From: Echinococcus granulosus
Taxonomy: Eukaryota; Platyhelminthes; Cestoda; Cyclophyllidea; Taeniidae
Length of the DNA: 64,000 nucleotides
Assembly (NCBI RefSeq): GCF_000524195.1
Contig: NW_020170441.1
Span: 342,056-406,055, forward strand
Direction: 5' to 3'
Below, in pieces: positions 1 to 13,200 of the stretch (positions within the stretch are counted from its first letter, which is position 1; every line of letters begins with the position of its first letter). The position numbers and the translations under genes were made by a program. The notes beneath the pieces were generated by a model. The model saw only the letters and a program-made list of their open reading frames with translations. It was not told the origin of the DNA and did no database searches.

Positions 1-1284
1 CCATATAACAAGTAAAGGAAAGTTGATTCCGAGTACAATATTCGAATTAGCCTTCAAAAACCCAGACAATCGCTGCCAATTTAACAACATGAAGCAGCTC
101 AACTTAACAGCAGCCCGTTAATAGTGGGAGGAGCCTTAATTAACGAACGTAAAATTCAAAGGTGTTTTCCATGCTATAAAACAAATAGATATTGATACAT
201 GGGATAAAAACAGTACTGGATTAAAATGCTAGTCACAATTTTGCCCATTAATTTCTTCAAAACCACCCACCTTTTGAATGCCAGAGTTCTTTCGACTACA
301 CTAGAGACCAAATTCTTGGAATGTGATTAAAAGTGTGTTGAAGCGCAATACTTTGGTCTAGACGGCGTAGAGTTTAGTGTAAATGCAAAGTTACTTATTA
401 GATTATGTGCTCTCACTAGTCACAAGTAGCTGCAACAGTGGTGCATATTAAGAAAAATACACAATGGCTAGGGCGTTACATTTATTTATTTTAGCTCACT
501 TTGTCTGCAAACTTTTCTAGATAGGTCTAAATGATTCAAGATTTTGATGCAAAATTACGTCTGCTACTTAAAATTTTCATTCTGACTCAAATTCCCATTT
601 CCTAAAGGCTTTGAAATTGGTTCTCATTACATTGGACTTTCCGTTCGAAGAAGTAGAATTTTTTCAATTTTTTAATTAATAACGCTGATACGACCCGTGC
701 AATTAGCGTTGCTGATTGCACGGCGCCAACTTGGGCTATTCTTCTAGTTTGTCGGGTATGGTTCTACCAAGATGTCTTATAGCCTTTTTAAGTAATCAAA
801 GCTCCAATTTTACGCCTACTCTCTACGATCCATTGATATGGCGTTCTCATTTCGACTCTCTCTAGATTATAGACGCCCGTAGATTCCTTGTTCAATTTAT
901 GTAATTTCGTTTGGGCATAACCACTGATTGTTATAAGGTTGTCTGTGGGTGTTGTTTGATTATGTTAACTGAGTAGTCTTCCTAATCATTGGGCTAATCA
1001 CCACAGTGAGTTCCTCGACTGCAGTTTTTTGTGTACGGTTACAAATCCACACGGAAGCATCATTTTCAATGCGATGACCTGTGAGCCTATGCCAGTTTTG
1101 CACATCTAGTGCTGTGTTGTGTAATCACTACTCTCCTGCTGAACACATTTGCACTAACGCCTATGTCGGTTCTATCATTTTAATCATTATACACCCCAGC
1201 AATATCATTTAGGGTCTGGTATTTTGAGTACTAGAATTATTAATAGATTTCTTCCAGTGCAACACATGATTGGTTTCCCTCCAG
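1..1284. other. upstream non-coding region of the LNX-like gene
   Basis: No open frame with coding character and no recognisable RNA gene was seen here. The sequence is AT-rich and grows T-rich towards its right end, where the tract tggtttccctccag forms a good 3' splice site at 1284. The stretch is therefore probably upstream intergenic DNA or a 5' UTR intron of the LNX-like gene. Confidence 0.5.
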
Positions 1285-1291
1285 GTGGGCC

Positions 1292-4200
1292 ATGAACTCA
1301 TCGACAAAGGCGACCACCATAGCCCTTCCCACTCCGATCACAACGTCATTCTCTCTCACGGCAGTTCCCTCAATCCGAGCTCCGCCCATCACCGCGACTG
1401 TCCGCCCTACTCCTCCTATCTCGATTCCATGTTCTGCTGCGCCCACTACCACTGCAAGTAACAAGAAAAAGTCCTCTCCATTTTCCGATGACAACTCCAT
1501 CTGGACTATACCCCCAGTTCCTCCCAGCGGTGGAAGTAGTAACAACTGCAGTGGTGATGGCGGCGGCGATGGTAGCCTTGGTGTTGGTAGCAGTAGTCAA
1601 GAGCCACCCCCGCCCATGTCACCAACCACCGAGGAAAATAGCAATGACTCTTCTTCGCCCCCGCCTCCCCCTCCCCCACCTGCCATCGGAGGAGGACCCT
1701 GGTCACCCTCCCTCTTCCGTCCAGTACCCTCGTCACCCAGTTCAGCTTTTCATACTCCGTCACCCGTGGTCAAGCCTGTCGTACGGCCTCCACCCTTTCC
1801 CAGTCCACAACTGCCTTGCGTTCTGCCACCACCTCCGTTGGCCTATCTGACCGATGTATCAACACCGAGTGCATCAACACAGTCCACCACAGTCTCCAAT
1901 GCGGATAGTGAGGCGGTGATGGCTAGTGTCACCACTGCTGCTGCTGCCATAAATAACACCAAGGAGGTGTTCCCCTCCCCGTCTATCGCACCAATAGCTC
2001 CCTCTTCAGTAGCTACCATCTCCCACCATCCGCAGGCCGGAGTTTCGCCTAGCGGTATAAGTCGATTGAGTAGCGGTAGTGGTGGAAGTGGAAGTGTTCG
2101 GGAGGCAGTTTTGTGTAACTCCTGTGGCCAACTTCACGATCCGCATGCTGCTCATGTGTACGATTACAGTGAAACTGTGGATGCGGACTTGCTTTGCAGA
2201 GTGAGTGCTTGATGCACTTCGGTTGTTGGTTGATTATCTTTTTCACTGGTAACGTGCTATATCGGGGAATGTTATTTAAACTTTTTTTCCATGCCTACTC
2301 TCTTTTTTAGTCATATCAGCTGTGAGTGATATAGTTGTATTTAGGTGTGCCCTTCCATGGGTGTGAGGTGCCTTTTGATAATGTGCTTTTTATTCGTAAT
2401 GATTGTTTACACGTCTTTTAAAAAGAAAGGAATCGCTAGATTTGCGATTTTGGGTTGTGTTAACTGACCCTTAGTAGATGATTCATCAGACCTTTGGCGG
2501 GTACAGCATTAGCATTTGGGATATTTCCGATATCTATTTGTTTATTCAAATAATTTTCGTTGTAATTTTCTGACCTCCATATCTTTAAATTTGGCACTCT
2601 ATTTTAGGACTTTGATGTCCCTGTTAAATCACTCGGTTTGAAGTGGAATGAAACTAGATTAAGAAGAAAATTTCCAATTTTTAGTAACGCTCAAAATGGG
2701 TCGATCTGTTCATAGTCAAGCAACGATTTTGCGAAAGGCTCCTTGTTTTCCATTTACGAAGTCATTAAATAATAGCTGCCTTTATAATTCTGCTTCCCCA
2801 AATGTAACTGGTGTATTAACTACCTGTGGTAGTTTTTACCATCGGATTCCTGAGAATATTTCGTTTGCCCGTCAAAATATGTGAATACATAGTTTTCCCT
2901 GCAAACGGTTGTTAACTAGGCAAGATTTTGCTAATTAGCCTATTCTTTTAGCCAGGATCTGTGACTTGTTCTGCATGTCTGGCATTTCACCTACCGTGGT
3001 CAATCTTTTGGATAGATTCGGAAAATGCCAGCGCAAACACAACCCTACTGCATGCTTATGAAATGGGATTTGTACTACTGCCCATCTCTACTGAAAAGAC
3101 TTTCGACGCTTAGTTTTCTACCGTTTATCTTTGCGTATTCCCTATAGTATGCCCTGCAGGTGGATTCAGGTAACTATGTGAATCGGAGGACCTCATTTTC
3201 CTTCGTTTGAGTTGGTACCAGTGGTTTAGAGCACGTATCTCCATGGATAAAAGTGGAGAACTGTGGACTTATTACGAGCCAGGAGGTGGTAGTTTTCATT
3301 ATTAATTAGTTCCTCTAAAATGAACTTGCTGATTGATAATTTTTTGAAACACTTTCTGATCGTCGGGCATTCATCAAGTAGTCTTTCTAATTGGAACTGG
3401 CATTCGCTGATTGATTGACCTGAAATCTGGTTTATTTCCAAAATATTATAGCAAATTTTTTACTGTAAACCACTTAATGTCTTCACTGATCTTGAACCCT
3501 TCCTGAAATTTGTTTTCTTATTTCGAGTTCCATTTGAACGGCTATAACATTTCTCATGCTCCCCTGTGGCTCATTACATCGTAAAATTCTAATTTCGCTT
3601 CTCAGACAGTCACAGCATGGGTGCTTTTCGCTAAAAATTTAACAAATGAGCTTATCCTCTGTACAGATTTGTCGACAACCCTTGGTGGACCCGATCGACA
3701 CGAAGTGTGGTCATACCTTCTGCACGCCCTGTCTGAAGAGTCACCTCGTGGTCCAGGCTTTGTGTCCTGAGGACAAGCAAATCATAAACTACCTTGAATG
3801 TCAGCAATCCTCCAATCTTGTCAAGCGGTAAGCCGTCGTTTCCTCTCGCTTGCTGAGAATCCTCTGTTTTATTGTGCGAAACACATTGCTACTGTTACGC
3901 TTTAAGTATGTGTATTTCCCTAGACAACCTCACCTTATTAACAGCCTTGTTTTTAAATCTTGGTTACTCATTGGAGCGAAACCTGTTCGAAAAAGTCATA
4001 TTGGACTTGCTACTTTTTAATATGCTGTCTGGATTACTTTGTGCAATTCGCAGTTTTTAGTTCTTTACGGTATTGTCATTTCCAAAGTCATTAGGTGGTC
4101 GAAATACGACACATACTTGTGGGAAACTGACAATAAAAGTTCTGAAATTGAGCAATTTGGGCGGTTTAGCATAAGTATGCGCATGGAATGTTTTGAAGCC

Positions 4201-7200
4201 CTGATTTCCCATTATTTGTCATTCGGCCCTACTGCATGATTCTACTTTTCCAAGCCAATTGCTCCGTTTGAAATCTGAGTCACTTGACCACTGATGATCT
4301 GCAACCTAACATACTTTCTTGGTGACTGGTAGATCGACTGGCCAATGAACTTTCAGCTCGCTATTTTGGTAATATTCCTTTCGACAGCCTTGTGCCACAT
4401 TGTGTTCTTTTCAAAACCAATGTCTAGTGGAAAAACTAATTTCAAAGTACGCCTGAGTGGGATTGCCTGCAGTCGACAGCACCAGTGGCACACTTGAATC
4501 ATGAAGCATAAACCGGCATCCACCTACGTGGATGAGTTTGAAGGTCTGTTAGAAGAAGGGAATAACAGCGAAAACTCCTCCGATTCACATCGTCCACTTA
4601 TCCTTAGTTCGTTTGGGTAGGCTGCGAATTTAATAATGCTGGTTTACCGATACGTTTCACCCCCTTCTCAGCTGTTATCACGTTGTACCTTTGTGAGTAT
4701 CCGGTAAAATCCCTTGCGTTGAATTTATCAAAAGGTGAGGGCAGTGAATGGAAATTTTTCTGTTATGATTCCACTTGTGATCCATAGGTCCATTTCTCCT
4801 TAATTTCCTCTGGATTAGATTCAACTCAATTTACGAGGTTTACGTTCCTGCTTAAGGCATCGGTTTTATTCTATTTAATTATCCTAATGCATCGACATCC
4901 AGGCATTGAGTGGCTTGGTCATTTGGGTCGTACACGTCCTGTTTAGTTTTTCCTCTTTTAAAGGTCAAGAAAATAACTCATTTTGAATTTAAAGAGGACC
5001 TTTTATCATAATCCTTCCTCCACCTGTGTTTTACTTTTGATATACTCCCAAAAGTAAATCTGCTTCTCGTTTTTCGTCTCCACATTTGATGTCAAGCGTG
5101 CAACTATTTGGAAAGTTGAGATCCACGTCTCTCCTACAAGCCTCACCGGTCTTGTACCTTGTATCTCCTTCATTGTACTCATCACTTCAGTTCTCTTTGG
5201 GACGGCACACTTGTAGAAGGTAAAACTGTCTTTTCTGTCGGTGATAACTTGTGATGGGTAGCGTGGGATTAGGTGACCGATGAGTTTGCGGCTTTTACTG
5301 CCACAAACACGGTCCATGTAGTCAGCTTTATTCGTACTTGTCATTTTTTACAAAATACTCCTACACATTGCGCTACGCTGGCCTAGCTCAAATTTGTGTT
5401 ACTGCCTGATTTCGCTTTCAACAATGCTAGGTGCTGCGCCTGACTAAGTAGTCGCCCAACATCAGACAAATCTCTTTTTTGCCTTTAGGATTTTTATCTG
5501 CTTTATCACGAATGGATTTAACTCATTCTCTTGAGATCTCTTGTTAAAGTTTTTTAAAATTAAGGCTCCGGTCTGCAGGTGCTGTTGGTCCTTTATAACG
5601 CATTTAGTCACCATTAGCGTACTCCTTTGTTCCAATGAGATTGCTCTGAGTTACTCTGACTATGGAAGGCCCGTTATTTGTTTTGAAGCATTTGATGACC
5701 TTGGGGTCAGTCTTCTCGCAGCATTGGATTCCACGCTTATCCACAGCTGAAGGGTCGTGATTTAGCCAGGCAGTGGCTCCTTATCCTTGCATTATTCTTA
5801 ATTTAGTTTTCGTATGCTTAGTTTTTTCTTTTTCCAGTGAGATTTATGGATTTTAGGATATTGCAGTTTGTGGACTCCGCACATAGGACTCTCATTTTAT
5901 TTTTATTATGGTACATTTGTCAGCGTTGTGTGTCATTTTGACTGCCTCTTTTAAATGCATTTCATACTCATTTAAAAAGCTTCATGCTTATTATTAGAAA
6001 ATGACCAAACCAATAGAAGAGGCGCATTAATGAGCATTTCACAGTAATGGAGGCAATTTCTCCGTCTAAGATTAAGCAATGGTTAGACCGATTGCCCCAC
6101 TTATGTTTTCTGGTATTCAATCAGACTGAAAGCTTATTATCCGCTTATTTGGACCTCTGTTTTCAAACTCTCTTCTATAATGTACTATTGCTTGGCTCAC
6201 TTGCTGTTTCATGAATTTTTACCGCTGAAAACGTGAGAGATCTCTTTATCTGGCCATACTTGCAAAGTATCCTACGATTTTGCACAAACTTTTGGTCATC
6301 TAACAATGAGGTTTTCTGCTGTGGCCAATTTTAGTGAGAAGAACGGACGTTCTACGTTTTTACCACGATAGAGAGCACAAGTTGGTTGTTATTGGATGTG
6401 TTTTGCATTAAGCCCTTTAGTTTAGTTTCATTTAATGGTCGTATTTCCATCTTTAGATTTATCGCACCTAATATACCGTGATCTCCAACTTTGTTAGGCG
6501 TGCGCGGCACTTTATGTCAATTCCTGCCTCATGCTTGTGTGTCACGGTGAAAGTATGCATTTAAGCTGTTTCCAAAAATTTTTAAAGCGTTTAGCGTTAC
6601 AAATTTGGTGCATTGAATTCTGTCTTCAATGGCTTAGCCTCATGATTAGTTGTGATAACGACGGCGCGTCAAAAAACGTTTGAGTGTTTGGTTGTTCTTT
6701 CTGTGTGCACTCCTTGAACAAAAAATACTCTGCTCTCATCGTTCTTCTCGATTGATGCAGTTTCGTATGTTGCAGAGTCAAATGCTTTGCTGTTCGAGAT
6801 ATAGTAAATTCGCAGTGTCACTCTTTGAAGGGTTGTTCTACTAATCTCATTGAATTACTCATGTTTGGTGAATCAGGGTTTCGAACCGATCTAAATAATC
6901 GCCCTTATGCGTTTCGCTTCACTATCACATATAAAAGTGTAGTGTTTGGGGTGTCGATGACTACATTGATAAGGCACACTCATAACAATTATGTGAAATG
7001 ATTTCATTGATTTCCATGCTCTTGATGCAAAGATCACATAACAGTTAGCCCATGTATGTGAAATCAACTTGAGCCTTTCTATTCCATTTCGAAAAAAGAC
7101 TTTTGGACAAGTTGCTTGTGATCTGTCCAAATTCCGAGCACTGCGATGAGGTGCTCTCGCGCTGCGATCTCGAGTCGCACCTGGCCTACTGGTGTCGTGG

Positions 7201-10200
7201 CACTGTGGTGCCCTGCTCCAACGCCAAGACAGGCTGCCAATTCCGCGCTGCCAGAGCCCTCCAGACTGAGCATCGGCGGGAGTGCCGCTTCCAGCCCCGA
7301 ACCCCTGGAACCACCACCTCCAGTGGTGGGAGCCCCATCGTTCGACCCATCGCCACGAAATCCGTGGTCCGCTTTGGCCCTATGCCCGGTAAGTCTGTCT
7401 GTTCCCCTAGATTTAAAGTTGACTTTCATATCTCATCCATTTGAGTCAGGTACATGTATCATTTAACGAGGCTCTTCCTGAATGACTAGTATCGAACCTC
7501 TACTCATACTGCTTTTTCAATGAATCTTCATGCTTACTAAGGCGTGAAATATAATTACGAAGCACATTTGGGCTTCAATATTAGTAAGTCGGCTTTTGAG
7601 ATGCTATAAAAATTACATCGTTGCGTCTTTCATGCCTTCTGTAAAGTGTAGTATAGTTTTGCCTAGTTTCAAGCAGCCAAGCAGCAAGTGCTTTTAAAAC
7701 AACTCCCACTTACAAGTTGGTTTTTTCTTCTGGTTCGCTCACATTTATCGCGTTGGGGAGCTTACATGGCCAAGATAAAGAATTGTGTTTAATTTTCAAT
7801 TTGTATTCTAAATTGAATGAACGTCTCAAAATAAAGACATTGGCTTGAGAGCCTTAAAGTCTCTTTAAGGGTGCAGAGAAGCGTATTGTAGCTGTAAATA
7901 TTTTCGCGACTTTGCGGATTCACTTTTATATATTCTTACATATTCCTCGCCACATGCTTTCTTGGTCTTTCTAATTGTGTATTTTTTTTTCGCCAGTTTG
8001 TCCAATAATGTCGATCTAAAAATTTTCTGTGAAAGGGATTTGTTGTTTCTCCGGTGACTAGAACTTTTTAGGAAATAATATTGCCCAACTTCCAAGTGGT
8101 AAATTCAATTCATTAAATTCTGTTCCAGGTTTCAATACTCCCTTGCAAAGTTAAGTGTAGCTCTCGCTATTGCTCCTACTTGTTTGAACTTCCGTTTCGG
8201 AGGTCGAGTATGTTAGGCTTTCTACACTGCCTCATTATATTCCCACAGATGCGCTGTTGAACCTTACATATATACGGTTTTTGTTCGCCAAAGTTTTTTG
8301 GAGCCAGTGGTAACCCCCAATTCCAATATCTTTTTGCGATTATGTTTTCACTTTATTGCCTCCTTTGTGGTCTCTCAGGAAAACTTATCTTCCTTGCATT
8401 ATTTTCTGGATTTACACAAATCTAGGTACCTTTTACTAAATAACTCATCGCAACTTGAGCATTCACCTTTTTCGCACCTTTAACCTGATGCTCTTTCGGT
8501 GAACCGTTTCAACTACGATCTGGTGGTTTGTCATCCTTTCCTTTATCTTCAACATCCACTCTGCAAAACAATTCACGGTAAGCAGGACTAGCATATTCAT
8601 TGTACCCGGAAGCCTACGTGGTTATTTCCTTCCAATTTAACTATTTCTTCTTGATGTCCGCACGAGTGGTTTCGCCTTCATTCCAGGTTTGCATGCCGTT
8701 AATTTCCGCTACGATAGTCATTTGTATTTCTTTTTTCTTAAGTACCATACGATTTCCGGCCTAGTTAATTTTACGCCTGCAAATGTAATTTGACTTCCAT
8801 CTTGAAGCGTTAAGAAGTGAAGAACCGTTTCCTACATATAAACATTCCTCATTCTGATGTTGGATATCGTGAAGTTGAATTTCTTGCCTCGTATTTCTAG
8901 TTTTTACAGTCTTGCTGGATGGTCCCTATACATTTTCAAATGCTTTTTAGCTCGCTTCGGTGTACGTAAGAGTACATCATCTGGAGCGCATATGGTTGAT
9001 GCTTATGCGTATAAGGGGAGTATATCAGGTGGCGCTTTATAACAAGTCGGGTGTTTGGTCTTTCCTTGGTGCAAAGGTCTATTTCTTTAAAATACCGTAA
9101 GCTGCCATCAGCCGAGTCCACTTCTTTGTATTTGACTCATTTTATTTTGGATTTAACGACTTTGCTTTCTTGCACTTAAAGTTGATCTTGTCCTTTTTAA
9201 AAGCTCTTGTGCCGTTTTGTCATCCAACTACTGTATTTAATCGGGATTTTCATTCATGCTCTTTACCCTTAGCGCTATCTTTAAATTTCTAGTTGTTATT
9301 CATGATCATGGTTGTGACGCTTTACTTCTGTATTTTTAATGTATTGCGCCATTCTACCAAGCAGTGTGTCAGAAGTGAAGGTATTTTCTCATTATTTTAC
9401 ACATACTTTGTTTTTGATACTGCAGTGGACCAAAAATCCGGTGGATCATATATAAAAGTATTCCTATGCCTTACATGGCAGGCGTTTTGTTATGGTTTTA
9501 AAACGTTTTATATCTCATTGGTGCCCACAGAAATTCAACGAATTTGCTTTTTATTTGACTGATACTTGAACTGAAATTTACCATGATGCCAATTGACACC
9601 GATCTTTAATGCGTGTAATGTTTTCATGCAGCGCATCTGCTTTAACGACAATAGCAATTAGTTTGCTTCAAGACATAATAGTTTCTATTGAAACGATTCC
9701 ACTGTTTCTTAGATTTTCCCGCCAGAAGTGAGTTTTCTTTTTTCCCGTCCTTTTTGTTCTCACGTTCACCGCATTTTGAGATTTGCAAATTTGATAAATC
9801 GTCTATCAGCCTCTCCTACCACTCCTTAGAAAATTACCTTTTATTCGGTATGCAAACTGACGAAAATCTTCGCGATAAATACATCTCGATGATAAGACTT
9901 TTGGCTAATTTTACACAGTTCACGGTCTCCTACAAAAATTTTTCGTCGTAACTGCTTCCTTCCTTTTATTAAATGTGAAGCTCTTGTAAACTTTATTCTG
10001 CCGCTATTCCCGGAAAGTTAATGTATGTGACTTGTCGTTACCTCATTGAAAACGCGTGTTTGTTGAATCTTGCTATGGATGAATCCTGCTTATGCTTACG
10101 GTTTTCATTGAATTCACCTAGATGCATTGTTTGTAGTCTCTGGAGAATTTTGTGTTAACTACCCAATGTTATTTGAATACCATCCAAAAGTTATCAAAAT

Positions 10201-13200
10201 TTGAGGTTATTTAGTTAATTTGGAAAACGGGTTTTGTTGAAACATTTAAGTATTATAAAAGGCGAGTTCCCTAGTCTCTGATTTTTACCACATACCTGCT
10301 AAGTAGGATAACTTAACTACGTGCATTCCAGTTTCGAAAGACGCGAAAGACGCTCTGTAGTAGTTACCTAAACAACAAAATTTAATGGACTGATGAGTAA
10401 AACTAACTTGAAATATTTGACAGTGGTTTATGGTAAGTTGCTAAACCTTGAGCAAAATCTGCTGGTGAAATCACTAGTCTGTTGGTCTTCCTACTGGCAG
10501 TTCGAAGGGTGGCAGTAGAGGCGCCATTGATGTCAGCGGGTGTCGTCAGTGGTGCTTTTGAGGAGGGCTCGTCGGCCTCTACTCCACCCACGGCATTTAG
10601 CGCTTCCAGGGCAGGTGGCGGTGCCGCGATGATGTCTGGCCGCTCGGCGTCCCCCATTCGTGACTGTGAGGTTACAACTATCGAGTTGCCGTGGCAACCG
10701 AATGCCAGTCTCGGAATCAGTTTCGTTGGTGGATCGGATACGCCTCTGGTGAGTTGGTGATAATTTCCTTTTTGCACTCGCACTTTTCCCACCCAGTGCC
10801 TATAAGTCGAATTGCAGTCTTTTCCCCAAATGCATTAATGTTGTAATTGATCTACTCGCGTTAAAGTTGGTTATCAGTTTTCATTGCCTTTAAATAAAAA
10901 CATCATTTACTCAGCTGAGAGTCTATAATATGTGAAATATCTTGCAGCATGGTATTAAGTAACTTGTAACAACTCGCTTACTTAGGTATTCCATTTTCTA
11001 TTAACTTACCAATTATACTTTAGATGATCTATTTTTGTAGTTATTGGAGTATTATACGACTAATTCGTGAAATGTTTCATCTAATTTTGCTTTGTCAGGC
11101 GTAATTGTAACCCTTAATATACTGACAAACTTAGGGTTGATTTTTATCCTAAGGAAAACTTGTGTCTGTAACTGTTAAAGAGCGAGAAAATTAGTTGGTA
11201 AGTCACGCTCTCCAGCGTCTTGCATCCCTTAAAAAGCCAACTAGATGGAATTTCTTTGTTTCAACTGAGTTCATGGTGTGTGCAATGAAAATGGATGTTT
11301 TCAGAACCTGGGAGTGCTTTTTAGTTGATTCTTTTTAAAAGCCCCTGGAAGCTATTTTGCGTTTTGGCAGTCGTTGTCATTTGTTCTCTGTGAATTACAC
11401 TCTATGTCGGCGCTTCTTAATTTGGTTATCCTCCATGCTGTTTTCGTATGCAGTTATGTTTTCTCAGTAAAGGAAGGGTAATTACCTTAACGAATATCGC
11501 TAGGATGATTCCACCTATTTTTTTGGAGTTTTCATAATTTTATATTTGTATAAGCGCTGTCTAATTATTACTTTTCTTTTGATTATATTTTTTGCGTCTA
11601 GTTGTGCATTGTGATCCAAGAGATCTACCTGGATGGCATCGTTGCAATGGACGGTCGTCTTCGACCTGGCGATCAAATCCTTGAGGCTAGTTCTCTCCTG
11701 CAGTTTTACAATTAATCACTCTTCTTTGTTGAACTCATTTGATTTCATAATTTAGTTCATGTTTGCAAAGCTTTTGGCAATTCTACGCACGGTTCGATGT
11801 GCAACGCTTTTTAACCTCTTAACATCCAATGGGGTCCTGTCTCAGAAATTTCTCGAAAAACGAGACAAAGCGCTTTATCAACCCAAATCCCCATTTCTGC
11901 ATATTGCTCCCCTAATGCCTACCATTTGGTTTACTTTTTCATCATGACAGCGATATTATATGATTTGCATTTTGTTAAGGGTCTCCCAAATTCATTCTAC
12001 ATGAATAGTGCTTGAGGCAGCTTTTTTACATTCTCCTTTCCATGTACTTGGAATGGCCAATAACACCAAAATTCCTTATTTTTCTTCTAACCAAAGTATG
12101 TATTTGTGCACTTCCTTTTTTCTGATACTTCCTCTTAAGCCATTTGGCGAAGATATGTTTTCATGGAATACTAAAGGGCTTAACTACTTCTTTCACGCCA
12201 ATTCCACGTCCCTTTCGTGCTGTTTGTCACGAAATTGCTGGTGTTACATGGTCTACTAGTCCGTGCAGATGTTTTAGATGCTTCTCTCTAATCTACAAAT
12301 TCCACTGTGTCGGTACGCGTCAACAGTTGTCACCCTTAATCGCCGTTTACTTTTCTCTCGGCACAGTATATGCTACGTTGGCAGTTCCAAAGCAGTAATA
12401 AAGTCTCGCTTTTTATGCATGCGTGATAACAGTTTGAAGGCTTAAAAATTCATCTTTTCTCCATTCCCATATCAAGCCTTTTGGGAGTTGAGGCGAATCT
12501 ATGCTCTCTGACGTCTTTTTTCATTCGAATAGTCTTTACGGTTGACAGGAAACGCCACGCTGCCTAGCGTGGACCATTCAAGTATGCATTAGAAATGTGC
12601 GCAAATCTTTTCTTTATAGGGTCTTAGCTTTGGCTGAGATATGTGTAGGGAGACAAGGCAGATTTGGTTGGGAGATGAAAGCAATTGCGTAGATTGCTGA
12701 GTCGGTTCTGTGTAGGTCGGTATTTTGAAGCCCATTAACGGGCTAGTAAGGGACCGATCCGCCTTGAACTAACTTGACACCATTTCCGTGTTTGAGCTCG
12801 AAACTTAATTTTTCGTTAACGGATACCGGTGCGACTCACGCAACCCACTATTCTCATTGATGGAATGACTGAGTCGAGCGGTCTAAACTGACGTGTGAAA
12901 TCTCGTGCGAGTTTTTTTTCCATTACTTGCTAAGTATCGCATGTGCACATAGAGTGAAAGTTCAAAGTAAACTATCTTATTGTAGCAATATTGTGTTGAG
13001 CTAATTTTTAATTTGTGACATTCTGTATTCTTATTACCTCCCTAATGTCGCATCCACAAATAATCTTATTTTACAACTATCCCCTGGGCAAAATTGTTTA
13101 TACCCCATCAGCTGCATCGACCCCATTCTGCTTCCTGCTAGGTTGTTTAATGAAACGACATCCTCAAAAAAACCCTAACACATTCGGTTTCATCTCACTG

